52,314 nt of DNA. Origin: Nesterenkonia salmonea. GTDB lineage: Bacteria > Actinomycetota > Actinomycetes > Actinomycetales > Micrococcaceae. A program made the position numbers and the translations under genes. The notes below the pieces were generated by a model, which saw only the letters and a program-made list of their open reading frames with translations, ran no database searches and was not told where the DNA came from. The stretch is taken from contig NZ_VAVZ01000024.1 in the NCBI RefSeq assembly GCF_005771525.1, positions 1 to 52,314 on the forward strand, in the 5' to 3' direction. Shown here piece after piece: positions 1 to 9,075 of the stretch; the stretch's first letter is position 1, and each line of letters opens with the position of its first letter.

Positions 1-66
<66 letters not shown>

Positions 67-457
67 TTAATAGAGAAACAACAACCTCGATAACTGGTCC
101 AACCCCGCCGGAAAACGGAGCCTCACAGGACCAGAAAACAAAAAGCTGTTGCATAATCCATGGCTAATGTCGCAGTTATCCATCACGGGGGTGACGGACC
201 TGCAACCATAACCAATGTAAATAATTGGTTTTCAACAAACTTGGCACACTATTGAGTTCTCAAGCTACGACTGCCACCGGCACCATCAGAAGAAACCCTC
301 TGAATCGCTCCGGAGCAACTTTTCAATCTTACCGGAACTGTCTTCCGAATGTCAACTCGGTATTTTCAGTTCCTGTTGGAAAGAAGATCGGACCTGTTGG
401 TCCTGTTTCGCGCTTCAGCTCCGGATAAGTTCCCGTCGCAATGCGGCGCGGATAGTT
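67..457 (-). other. rRNA operon leader (5' external transcribed spacer)
   Basis: No protein gene is supported here. Downstream of the promoter at 458-487 and upstream of the 16S start, the minus strand carries TTGAGAACTCAATAGTGTGC (about 244-263), a leader segment commonly seen before 16S in Micrococcales. It is thought to belong to the antitermination/processing region. The rest is T-rich sequence expected of a pre-16S processing stem. Exact processing sites cannot be seen. Confidence 0.65.
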
Positions 458-487
458 ACTCTAGCACCAGTTTCCGGCGAATGTAAA
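458..487 (-). promoter_or_regulatory. putative rRNA operon promoter
   Basis: On the minus strand, TTTACA (487-482) and TAGAGT (463-458) are separated by 18 bases, a reasonable sigma-70 type -35/-10 pair. It sits between the stop codon of the upstream kinase-like gene and the 16S leader, the position expected for an rrn promoter. Further tandem promoters within the leader are possible. Confidence 0.5.
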
Positions 488-503
488 CTCCGCGTAAACC
501 GGC

Positions 504-2036
504 CTAGTTTTCGGCCTGGAGCAGCATCGACGGCCGGAAGACCCACCGGCCTTCCCAACGGGAAAACAGCCCAAGTGCCTCGGTCAACATCGCTGCCCGG
601 AAGAACACCGAGTCCACCGCTCTGCTGTCGGCGTCAGATCCTCGATAGCCTTTCAGGAACTCCGCGGAGAACTCCTCGTACCACTGCCCAAAGTTGACCG
701 GTTTCGGCGTCTCCTCAGAACGTTCGTCGCGTTGCGCATCCTCACGATCCGACTGGTTACTGCTGGGGTCCGACTTAGGATCCTTAGGAGTTGGCGTCTC
801 ACTGGCCACCTCCATCACAGTGTTGGCCAGCGACATCAACGTCGTCGTCACATCGCGGAACCCCGCGGCGTGCTCCACAAATCCACCAGCTTCACTGACG
901 ACCCAGTTACCGTCGCCCAGTTGATGGAATTGGGACAGACTGAGTCCGCCGTGAATCCGCTGGAGAGTGAGAGGCTCGTCAGCATCCCGAAGCTGCATGC
1001 TCATCAGATCGATGACTTCATTGAGATCTGCGGCTTCATCTTCATCGAACTCCTGGCGCACCGTGCGCCATTGGTCAAGAAGCTCCTGTTGCGCATCGGC
1101 CGCAGAGGACTTCAACTGGTCTGCGGTCTGGGGGTACGCGCCGAAAGAGCCCGCTAAGTCTGCATGGAAATTTCCGAGCAGCTCACCGAGATGCCGTGCC
1201 ACTTCGGCGAATGAGTTGCCGGCCTTCAACGCTTCACGGGCCAAGGTCAACGCCTCAGGAGCTTCGGCACCAGCTTCCCTGATGACAACCAGATCCCCCG
1301 TGACCCACTCTGCGCTGCTCCAGTCGCCGCCAGGCGGCCGTTCCTCCCAGGCACCCGTGACCATACCGAGCACGCGGGATACCGCTGTCGAGTGAGCCGC
1401 TGTGAGAGTGTGGACAGTCTCCAGGAGCAGGCCCCGCCGCGCGGCAGGCCGTCGAGGGAAATCTAGGGTGACTTTCTGCTGCCAATCCTGCTCATCGGCG
1501 TCGCTCGGCTGCACCAGGGTCCGAGTGCTGTGCGGCAGGATTGGTTCCGCGGGTTGTCTGCGCAAGTCCAATGTGAAGACGTCGCGCTCAGCAAATTCTG
1601 CATAGGCGTGTCCTCTCGAGCGACCATTTCGGCTGCCTTGTTGCCGCCTCGCCATCTCCAGAACAGCGGCCAAGAAGGCACGGTCTCGGGCACCGTCGTA
1701 GACCCACCACTCGTTGCCGTCCTGGGCAGCGAGTTTGCCGATGAAAGCGGCCTTGCCTGCCAGAGCAGAAGGCCGGGATCGCAAGGCGATCGGCACGGAG
1801 ATAGCGGTCGGAAGACCCCCGGGCGTCTCGGTGTTGGCGACCTCGAAGAGATGCAGCTCGAGAAACAGCTGCGAGTCGGCGTCACCTTCTGGAGTGGGAA
1901 GACGCAGCCCACCGATTCGAGTCAGACCACGGCGACCCCGCGGCGCAGGAAACCACGATTGGTGCGGCAGCCAGTTAGCCAGGATGTCTAAGAACCCAGG
2001 CTGTTCTTCTCCACGAATCCGGGACCTCTGGGTCAC
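504..2036 (-). CDS. maltokinase-like protein with degenerate kinase active site
   Basis: 510 aa. I choose the GTG at 2036 because it overlaps the TGA stop of rlmB (GTGA), indicating translational coupling; the open frame continues upstream only as non-homologous sequence inside rlmB. The N-terminal ~120 residues (NWLPHQSWFPAPRGR..., then a stretch ending RSRPSALAGKAAFIG) resemble the maltokinase N-terminal cap domain. The C-terminal part resembles aminoglycoside-phosphotransferase-type kinases. The catalytic loop expected as HGDLH reads HGGLS at about residue 362, and the metal-binding DFEG region reads SEAGG at about 381. Both key acidic positions are therefore lost. A low-complexity acidic linker follows (about 410-450). 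It is probably a pseudokinase, or a protein that keeps a carbohydrate- or protein-binding role. Not recognised beyond family level. Confidence 0.7.
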   Translation of the reverse strand: MTQRSRIRGEEQPGFLDILANWLPHQSWFPAPRGRRGLTRIGGLRLPTPEGDADSQLFLELHLFEVANTETPGGLPTAISVPIALRSRPSALAGKAAFIGKLAAQDGNEWWVYDGARDRAFLAAVLEMARRQQGSRNGRSRGHAYAEFAERDVFTLDLRRQPAEPILPHSTRTLVQPSDADEQDWQQKVTLDFPRRPAARRGLLLETVHTLTAAHSTAVSRVLGMVTGAWEERPPGGDWSSAEWVTGDLVVIREAGAEAPEALTLAREALKAGNSFAEVARHLGELLGNFHADLAGSFGAYPQTADQLKSSAADAQQELLDQWRTVRQEFDEDEAADLNEVIDLMSMQLRDADEPLTLQRIHGGLSLSQFHQLGDGNWVVSEAGGFVEHAAGFRDVTTTLMSLANTVMEVASETPTPKDPKSDPSSNQSDREDAQRDERSEETPKPVNFGQWYEEFSAEFLKGYRGSDADSRAVDSVFFRAAMLTEALGLFSRWEGRWVFRPSMLLQAEN

Positions 2037-3028
2037 TGCCGACGAACCCCCTGACGGAGCGTGGAAACCTCGTAGAGACTGATCCCAACAGCCATAGAGG
2101 CATTGAGCGACTCGGTACTCGCGGCGATCGGAATCGACACGATCGCGTCGCATGTCTCCCGGACCAGCCGGGAAAGGCCACGACCTTCGGAACCGACCAC
2201 GACCATCAACGGTTGGTCCGCAAGGTTCAGATTCGGCAGGTCGGTGTCGCCGTCGCCGTCGAGCCCAGCCACAAAGTAGCCCTGTTCCTGAGCATCTTTG
2301 AGCGTCTGGGTCAGGTTCTTGGCCTTGGCCACGGGGATGCGCGCCGCTGCACCAGCTGACGTTTTCCACACTGTGGCTGTGACCGCCGCACTGCGCCTTT
2401 CAGGAATGACGACGCCGTGTGCTCCGAAAGCAGCCGAGGCCCGGAGTATGGCTCCCAAGTTGCGGGGGTCGGTGATGGAGTCACAGGCCACCAGAAGGGG
2501 TGGGTGAGGGATATGACCTTTGGCTGCGGATTCGATTAGATCTGCAGTCATCTCGATCGCGTCAGCGTAGTCGTAGGGCTCCAGAACAAGGGCGATCCCT
2601 TGATGAACCGCGTCACCGGTGCTGGTGTCGAGTTGCCTTCTGCTGACTTCCTTGACCTGGATTCCTTGCGCAGCACAGTGTTCAAGAGACTCTCGGACTC
2701 GCCCATCGGTTTCAATATCCCGGGCGATGAGCAGCTGCTTGGCGGGGACATGCTCGGCCAACGCCTCGACCACGGAGTTCCGTCCAGCGACTACATCGTC
2801 AGCGCCGTATCCGGAACCGGAGGTGCGGGGTCTGCCCTGAGGCCGCTTGGAAGCGGCGCGTTCGGCCAGCTGCTTCTGACGGTGCGCCTTGTGGTAGACG
2901 CGGTCCTCTGCCTTGGGCGTCGGTCCTTTGCCTTCGAGGCGACGTTTACCCTGACCGCCAGTGCCTTTGGTCGGGCCTTTGCGTTCTTTCCGCACTGCGG
3001 AGCTCTTGGGTCGAGAGTCTTTCGGCAT
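2033..3028 (-). CDS. rlmB: 23S rRNA 2'-O-ribose methyltransferase RlmB (TrmH/SpoU family)
   Basis: 331 aa from ATG at 3028, two bases after the cysS stop, with a GGAG-type ribosome site overlapping the cysS end. The N-terminal ~75 residues are a basic, disordered extension (KDSRPKSS..., GGQGKRRLEGKGP), common in actinobacterial homologues. Next come a substrate-binding domain (NSVVEALAEHVPAKQLLI) and the SpoU knot motifs: DPRNLGAILRASAAFGAHG, VVVGSEGRGLS and IPIAASTESLNASMAVGI. The family uses S-adenosylmethionine to methylate a 23S rRNA guanosine ribose (G2251 in E. coli). It is co-transcribed with cysS, a frequent actinobacterial arrangement. Confidence 0.93.
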   Translation of the reverse strand: MPKDSRPKSSAVRKERKGPTKGTGGQGKRRLEGKGPTPKAEDRVYHKAHRQKQLAERAASKRPQGRPRTSGSGYGADDVVAGRNSVVEALAEHVPAKQLLIARDIETDGRVRESLEHCAAQGIQVKEVSRRQLDTSTGDAVHQGIALVLEPYDYADAIEMTADLIESAAKGHIPHPPLLVACDSITDPRNLGAILRASAAFGAHGVVIPERRSAAVTATVWKTSAGAAARIPVAKAKNLTQTLKDAQEQGYFVAGLDGDGDTDLPNLNLADQPLMVVVGSEGRGLSRLVRETCDAIVSIPIAASTESLNASMAVGISLYEVSTLRQGVRRQ

Positions 3029-3030
3029 GG

Positions 3031-4476
3031 TCACACTCCACTCTTTACTGACCATTGTGCGCCCTGCGCGGTGTCTTCGATATGAACACCCACAGAAGCT
3101 AGTTGGTCTCTGATGGCATCTGCTCGGGCGAAGTCCTTCGATGCCTTCGCTTCAGCCCGGCTGCTCAGCATAGTCTCCACGAGTTTCCCCAGGGCTGCAT
3201 CGGCAGGTCCGTCTGAATTTTGGGGCTCAGGTACCTCACTGATGCCCAGGACGTGGAGCATCTCCACTGTTTCACGGGCACGCAACTGCCCCGTGGTGGC
3301 GTCGCCGGCGTCCAAAGCTGTGTTGCCTGCGCGAACCGTCTCATGCAGCACAGCTAGGGCCGCTGGCACGTTGAGGTCATCATCCATTGCGGCACGAAAT
3401 GCCGTTGGGAGGTCTGCGGTGCCTGGCTGGTTGGCTTTCTGGGGCAGTGCGCGATCGATGAAGTGCTCAATACGCGCCAGAGCAGTTTCAGCTTCCTGAA
3501 GTGAACCCGGTTTGTATACCAGCTGCGATCGGTAGTGCGCCTGGCCTAGGAAATAGCGCACGGCTTTGGGACGGGCGGCCGCGAGCATTTCGCCCGGGGA
3601 GATGGTGTTGCCCAAGGATTTGGACATCTTCTCCCCTTCGAAGGTCACCATCCCGTTATGCAACCAGAACCTTGCGAAACCGTGGCCAGCTGCAGCGGAC
3701 TGGGCCAGCTCGTTCTCATGGTGGGGGAACCGCAGATCCAGCCCTCCGCCGTGGATGTCGAAGGTCTCTCCGAGGTACTTGGTGGACATCGCCGAGCACT
3801 CCACGTGCCAACCGGGACGGCCTCGGCCCCAGGGCGAATCCCAGGCGGCGGTCTCCGGCTCTCCAGGTTTGTGGCCCTTCCAGAGCGCAAAGTCACGAGG
3901 ATCGCGTTTACCCCGCGGGTCAGCATCTGGGGCATCCTGCATATCCTCCAGGTTCTGCCGCGTCAGCTCACCGTAGGCCGACCAGGAACGGACGTCGAAG
4001 TAGACATCTCCAGAAGCGTCCGGGGCCGGGTAGGCGTGGCCGGCGTCGATCAGCCGCTGGATGAGGGCATGCATTTCGGTGATGTGGCCTGTGGCACGTG
4101 GCTCATAGCTAGGACGGCGGACACCTAGGGCGTCGTAGGCATGGTGGAATGCCTGCTCGAACCTGTAGGCCAGGGCGAACCAGGCTTCTTGGGCGGGATA
4201 GTCGACATCGGGCGTGAAGTCATCGGCATAGGAGGCAGCTGACTTCTCCAGGATCTTGTCGTCAATATCGGTGACGTTGCGGACGCTGAGGACATCGTAG
4301 CCCGATGCCTCGAGCCACCGGATCAGAATGTCAAACGCGACAGCTGACCGGATGTGACCGACATGTGGATTTCCTTGAACAGTCGCACCACAGTAGTAGA
4401 GGGACACCTTGCCCGGTTCCTGGGGCTGGAAGTCGCGCACTTGCGCAGTTTTGGTGTCGTAAAGTCTCAGGGCCAC
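3031..4476 (-). CDS. cysS: cysteinyl-tRNA synthetase
   Basis: 481 aa. GTG at 4476 is preferred: it is preceded by AAGG eight bases upstream and the protein then starts ALRLYDTKT, as in homologues. A TTG start nine codons earlier is possible. The class I HIGH-type motif is [10 protein letters not shown] (about residue 33) and the KMSKS loop is [10 protein letters not shown]. Zinc-binding residues of the family appear as [15 protein letters not shown] and the HHENE segment. It charges tRNA-Cys in the cytoplasm. It lies between ispDF and rlmB in a five-gene minus-strand run. Confidence 0.96.
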   Translation of the reverse strand: MALRLYDTKTAQVRDFQPQEPGKVSLYYCGATVQGNPHVGHIRSAVAFDILIRWLEASGYDVLSVRNVTDIDDKILEKSAASYADDFTPDVDYPAQEAWFALAYRFEQAFHHAYDALGVRRPSYEPRATGHITEMHALIQRLIDAGHAYPAPDASGDVYFDVRSWSAYGELTRQNLEDMQDAPDADPRGKRDPRDFALWKGHKPGEPETAAWDSPWGRGRPGWHVECSAMSTKYLGETFDIHGGGLDLRFPHHENELAQSAAAGHGFARFWLHNGMVTFEGEKMSKSLGNTISPGEMLAAARPKAVRYFLGQAHYRSQLVYKPGSLQEAETALARIEHFIDRALPQKANQPGTADLPTAFRAAMDDDLNVPAALAVLHETVRAGNTALDAGDATTGQLRARETVEMLHVLGISEVPEPQNSDGPADAALGKLVETMLSSRAEAKASKDFARADAIRDQLASVGVHIEDTAQGAQWSVKSGV

Positions 4477-4517
4477 GGGCCATACCTTACCGGCTTCCGG
4501 CAAGAAAGCCGCTGTGA

Positions 4518-5870
4518 TCAGTACAGGACGGCAGTTGCAGTAGCCATGATGCCTTCGCCCCTGCCGGTGAAGCCCAGCCCGTCAGAGGTGGTGGCCGAGA
4601 CGGCTACGGGCGCGGACGCCGCATCGCTGAGGACGTTTTCGGCCTCCTGCCTGCGGGATGCGAATTTGGGACGGTTGCCGATGAATTGAACGGTGACACT
4701 GCCGATTCGGAATCCAGCGTCCCGAACAATTCGGGCAGCTTCCGCGAGCAGGACGACGCCGCTTGCTCCCTTGTACTGGGCTCGGCTTGTGCCGATGGTG
4801 TCGGCACCGAAGTGGGTGCCCAGATCCCCCAGACCTGCAGCGGAGAACAGTGCAGCGCATGCCGCGTGAGCTACCGGGTCAGCGTCGGAATGACCGGCCA
4901 GGCCGCGTTCACCTGGCCAGTGGAGCCCGGCGAGCCAGAGTTCTGTGGGCTCTTCCACCGGTGCGAAGGCGTGAACATCGTGTCCGATTCCTACCCTGGG
5001 GACCGCTAGTTGCGGTACTACTGCTTCTTCATCCGGGGCTGGGCTCGGAGTCGGGGTAAGCGACCGCTCGTGGCCGGATGCAGCGTCGCGGCTCTCGTCA
5101 TATTCGGCGATCAGGGCACGGACCGTGGTGAGGTCGATACTGGTGGTGATCTTCAGCGCATGGGGGTGCCCTTCGACTACGGTGACCGTCTCACCGAGGT
5201 CTTCGACGATCATGGCCTCATCGGTGAGCACCGCGGCTTCTGCTTCAGAGAGCCCTTCTATATGGGCGAAGGCCCGTTGCAGCAGTTCGAGGGTGAAGCC
5301 CTGAGGCGTCTGAACGGCGCGGAGGTCCTGGCGCGGAACTGTCTGCGCGACACGTTCTGATGCGTCGACGCGTTTGATCGTATCGGTGACTGGCAGGGCA
5401 GGTATAACGCTCACTGCTCCGGAGTCCAGGGCATCCAGCACACGGCTGAAGACAGAGGTGGGTGTCAGCGCACGGGCGGCGTCGTGTATCAGCACGTGAA
5501 CAGCGCCAGCCCAGGATTGTTGCTCAGCATGGTGCTGGACAGCTCGGACCCCGGAACCGACTGACTCCGTGCGTGTATCGCCTCCGGAGACGGTGAGGAC
5601 GGCCCGACTGCGCTGACCGAGGTTATGGCCGTTGGGGGCCAGTTGGTGCGGGGAATGCGCATCTTGTGGCAGCACGAGCACAATTAAGTCCACGTCCAGG
5701 TCCTCGGTGACGGCGTCCAGGGCGTGGTCCAGGACGGTCCGGTCAGTGATCTTGACTGCCGCTTTGGGCATCCCGTGACCAAGACGCGTGCCTGATCCAG
5801 CCGCCACAATGACTAACGCCCGGTGACGATCCGTGCTTGAGGGCACAGTGTCATCCAGGCGTTGAGTCAT
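4518..5870 (-). CDS. ispDF: bifunctional IspD/IspF of the MEP isoprenoid pathway
   Basis: 450 aa. Residues ~15-235 are an IspD cytidylyltransferase ([18 protein letters not shown] nucleotide-binding loop, HDAARALTP). A variable linker of about 50 residues follows. From ~285, an IspF domain (GIGHDVHAF metal-binding motif, [34 protein letters not shown]) completes the protein. IspD makes CDP-methylerythritol and IspF cyclises the downstream phosphorylated intermediate to MEcPP. Fusions are known in several bacterial groups and some actinobacteria. It lies 32 bp downstream of carD with no strong ribosome site visible, so translation may depend on upstream reading. It supplies isoprenoid precursors, including those a UbiA enzyme at 32 kb would use. 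Confidence 0.94.
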   Translation of the reverse strand: MTQRLDDTVPSSTDRHRALVIVAAGSGTRLGHGMPKAAVKITDRTVLDHALDAVTEDLDVDLIVLVLPQDAHSPHQLAPNGHNLGQRSRAVLTVSGGDTRTESVGSGVRAVQHHAEQQSWAGAVHVLIHDAARALTPTSVFSRVLDALDSGAVSVIPALPVTDTIKRVDASERVAQTVPRQDLRAVQTPQGFTLELLQRAFAHIEGLSEAEAAVLTDEAMIVEDLGETVTVVEGHPHALKITTSIDLTTVRALIAEYDESRDAASGHERSLTPTPSPAPDEEAVVPQLAVPRVGIGHDVHAFAPVEEPTELWLAGLHWPGERGLAGHSDADPVAHAACAALFSAAGLGDLGTHFGADTIGTSRAQYKGASGVVLLAEAARIVRDAGFRIGSVTVQFIGNRPKFASRRQEAENVLSDAASAPVAVSATTSDGLGFTGRGEGIMATATAVLY

Positions 5871-5902
5871 ATATGGAATTCTAAGTGGTCTGCAGCAAAT
5901 GC

Positions 5903-6403
5903 CTACGCAGAAGCAGGGGCTGCGTCGCGGAGGACGTCGTCGAGCATGTTCTCAGCGTCTTCCTCTTCGAGCTCCTTGGCCAGACGGAGCTCGGAGACCA
6001 AAATACGGCGAGCCTGTGAGAGCATGCGCTTCTCACCGGCGGAAAGACCGCGATCATTTTCACGCCGCCAGAGGTCACGCACTACCTCAGCCAATTTGTG
6101 GATGGAGCCGGAGGCCAGCTTCTCCACATTAGCTTTGTATCGGCGCGACCAGTTGGTCGGCTCTTCAGTGTGCTCAGCCTTAAGCAGGCCGAATACTTTC
6201 TGCAGTCCTTCTTCATCCACCACGTCACGTACGCCGACCAAGTCGACGTTGTCCGCAGGGACCTTAATGGTTAGATCACCCTCGGAGACCCGCAAGGTCA
6301 GGTAAGTCTTTTCCTCACCCTTGAAAGTTCGCATCTCCACCTCTTCAATGGTGGCTGCACCGTGGTGCGGGTAAACGACTGTCTCGCCGACTTCAAAATT
6401 CAT
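5903..6403 (-). CDS. carD: CarD-family RNA polymerase-binding transcription regulator
   Basis: 166 aa with a strong AAAGGGGAA ribosome site before ATG 6403. The N-terminal Tudor-like RNA polymerase interaction domain begins [19 protein letters not shown]. The C-terminal helical DNA-binding half contains [13 protein letters not shown], the region holding the tryptophan that contacts the -10 element edge in mycobacterial CarD, and [15 protein letters not shown]. CarD stabilises RNAP open complexes and affects rRNA transcription. It heads the ispDF-cysS-rlmB transcription unit. Confidence 0.95.
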   Translation of the reverse strand: MNFEVGETVVYPHHGAATIEEVEMRTFKGEEKTYLTLRVSEGDLTIKVPADNVDLVGVRDVVDEEGLQKVFGLLKAEHTEEPTNWSRRYKANVEKLASGSIHKLAEVVRDLWRRENDRGLSAGEKRMLSQARRILVSELRLAKELEEEDAENMLDDVLRDAAPASA

Positions 6404-6511
6404 GTAATTATTCCCCTTTCCCGCAGATCAGTTTATCACGCCAGGGGAATCATCGGCGTGTCGCTGGACCGCATGCCACAGTCAGCATTAGGGTTCGCCG
6501 CGCAATATTTC

Positions 6512-6528
6512 TTCTACACAAAGTAGAA
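6512..6528. promoter_or_regulatory. palindrome in the carD / lipoprotein divergent promoter region
   Basis: TTCTAC-N5-GTAGAA is a perfect 6-bp inverted repeat about 67 bp upstream of the lipoprotein start and 109 bp upstream of carD. Its size and spacing suit a dimeric repressor. I cannot assign a regulator. Confidence 0.35.
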
Positions 6529-6594
6529 CTTTCTGGAGATCGAGTAGTCTGGTGTTATCGGTTCGCGCATCAATCGTTTGAAGGAGTTTCCGCG

Positions 6595-7158
6595 GTGAAG
6601 TACCCCTCCCCGGCTCGTCGTGCAGCTGCGGCAGCTGTCCTCATCGGCGCCCTCAGTGCTACAGGCTGTTCAGCCATCAACTACCAGGCGACGACGCACG
6701 TCTACTCCGGATCCGACGGAACCATGTTCGACACAGAGGACGTGGCGCTGCGGCATATGGCCCTCGTCGCCGGAGAAGAGAACGGGCCGGCCCGACTTCT
6801 CGGACTGGCCTCGCACACCAATCCTGCAGCAGAGGGACCAGCGCAGGTGTCGATCGAGGTAGCTGGCGATACCTTTGACCTGGATCTTGAGCCCGGCGAA
6901 GCGATCAACCTTGAGCATGATGAAGAGCTCATTGTCTCGGCCATCGATGCAGGCCCCGGATCACTTCAAGAAGTCACTGTGAGCGTGGACGGTACAGAGG
7001 AGTCCTTCAATGCCACGGTGATGGACGGAACCCTGGAGGAATACCGCGACCTGTTGCCAGATGGCTTTGATGCCAGCGTATTGGACCATCTTGAGCACGG
7101 TCCCGATACATGGGGCAGTGGCGCTGCGCACCACGATCCCGACGACGACAGCCACTAA
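6595..7158 (+). CDS. conserved Micrococcaceae lipoprotein
   Basis: 187 aa from GTG 6595, with AAGGAG 8 bases upstream. The signal peptide has an Arg-rich start, a hydrophobic core and lipobox SATGC (cleavage before Cys at about residue 25), so the mature protein is anchored to the outer face of the membrane. Short proteins of this type next to carD are, to my knowledge, conserved in Arthrobacter relatives. They are sometimes mislabelled DNA modification methylase, for which no motif is visible here. The mature part looks like a small beta-rich domain (GDTFDLDLEPGEAINL) and ends in a His/Asp-rich tail (HHDPDDDSH) that might bind metal. Function unknown. Confidence 0.8.
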   Translation: MKYPSPARRAAAAAVLIGALSATGCSAINYQATTHVYSGSDGTMFDTEDVALRHMALVAGEENGPARLLGLASHTNPAAEGPAQVSIEVAGDTFDLDLEPGEAINLEHDEELIVSAIDAGPGSLQEVTVSVDGTEESFNATVMDGTLEEYRDLLPDGFDASVLDHLEHGPDTWGSGAAHHDPDDDSH

Positions 7159-7183
7159 TACTGCACTCTTCAACCTGGCCAGA

Positions 7184-7216
7184 TGCCCCCTCCTGCCATA
7201 AGGAGGGGGCTTTTTT
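7184..7216 (+). terminator. intrinsic terminator after the lipoprotein gene
   Basis: GCCCCCTCCT / AGGAGGGGGC form a 10-bp GC-rich stem with a GCCATA loop, followed directly by TTTTTT: a textbook rho-independent terminator. Confidence 0.92.
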
Positions 7217-7366
7217 GTGCCCGGAGGATCCCGTCGTCAGTACCTATGTTTCGTAACGCGCGTCACAAGTGGACTTAGATGCCCAGATGTGGTGTGATTT
7301 TGTCGTCTGTGTGAGACGTAACACATTTGCGTCACGCTTGGGCTGTACACCTTCACTACGGATCGT

Positions 7367-7384
7367 CGGGCACGTACCTGCCCG
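7367..7384. promoter_or_regulatory. inverted repeat abutting the ribosome site of the ABC ATPase
   Basis: CGGGCA-N6-TGCCCG lies two bases before the AAAGGGA ribosome site (7387-7393) of the gene at 7400. It could be an operator or an RNA hairpin that modulates translation. A second small repeat, CGTCT-N5-AGACG, lies at 7304-7318 in the same upstream region. Confidence 0.35.
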
Positions 7385-7399
7385 TGAAAGGGAACCATC

Positions 7400-8542
<1,143 letters not shown>

Positions 8543-8594
8543 ATTCCCAACGCCAAGAGCGGCGTCATGACTTAAAATCTCACAACAGCTGATT

Positions 8595-8640
8595 AAGGCG
8601 ACGGAAAGCGGTGATTTTCACCCTTTCCGTCGCCTTTTGC
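8595..8640 (+). terminator. long hairpin terminator after the ABC ATPase gene
   Basis: A 14-bp perfect stem (AAGGCGACGGAAAG with CTTTCCGTCGCCTT) is continued inside by GGTGA/TCACC around a short loop and is followed by TTTTGC. The U tract is short but the stem is very stable. Confidence 0.85.
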
Positions 8641-8707
8641 CGTATTCACACTGCACATGATGCCTCTATACAGGAAACGTCCAGCAGTGATCTCCTAGTG
8701 TTGAGAC

Positions 8708-8884
8708 ATGGCTAGAAATGCATTGTCAATTGTCATTACCATTTTGCTCACAATTGTCTTCATTTGGCTTGCATGGTGGTTGCTTACTGAAATCATCAGC
8801 ATCGTGGGCAGCGTGATCCTCTCGATCCTCATCGTGGTGGTCGCACTGTTCGTCGTTCGGGGCATCACACGAGCCGCACCTTAG
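8708..8884 (+). CDS. small hydrophobic membrane protein (58 aa)
   Basis: 58 aa from ATG 8708, too short to be found by length alone. After MARNAL it is almost entirely hydrophobic, with two probable membrane helices (about residues 5-27 and 30-50) around the short polar link TE, and an RGITRAAP tail. It uses A/T-richer codons than its neighbours at the start. No family recognised. It is followed 51 bp later by a second mini membrane protein, so the two may work together. Confidence 0.55.
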   Translation: MARNALSIVITILLTIVFIWLAWWLLTEIISIVGSVILSILIVVVALFVVRGITRAAP

Positions 8885-8935
8885 CGGCACAGCCTTTACC
8901 GACCTGTAGCACCCAACACACAAGGAGTATCAATT

Positions 8936-9016
8936 ATGCGCGGTGGCGGAATTTACATCGGCGGCGGTCTTTTGACCATTATTGCGATCATCATCATTTT
9001 GGTGTGGATCCTCTGA
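8936..9016 (+). CDS. 26-aa single-pass membrane miniprotein
   Basis: Starts at ATG 8936 with a perfect AAGGAG ribosome site at 8922-8927. It encodes MRGGGIYIGGG followed by a 14-residue Leu/Ile-rich membrane segment ending VWIL. Good ribosome-site spacing, a stop at once after the helix and a terminator hairpin next to it suggest a real gene. Similar Gly-rich, one-helix miniproteins exist in actinobacterial genomes. Function unknown. Confidence 0.55.
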   Translation: MRGGGIYIGGGLLTIIAIIIILVWIL

Positions 9017-9036
9017 TCCGATAGCAAAAGCGCTGG

Positions 9037-9069
9037 GGAAGCCTGTACGACTGAGTCGTGCAGGCTTCC
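9037..9069. terminator. bidirectional terminator between convergent genes
   Basis: A 15-bp stem (GGAAGCCTGTACGAC with GTCGTGCAGGCTTCC, one G-T pair) with a 3-base loop lies between the miniprotein stop and the dehydrogenase stop. T tracts are weak on both sides. Confidence 0.65.
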
Positions 9070-9075
9070 TGGCGT

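Noticed and set aside
225-428. Plus-strand open frame opposite the 16S leader
   Set aside because: It lies antisense to the rRNA leader, has no ribosome site or recognisable domain, and its composition is that of the leader.
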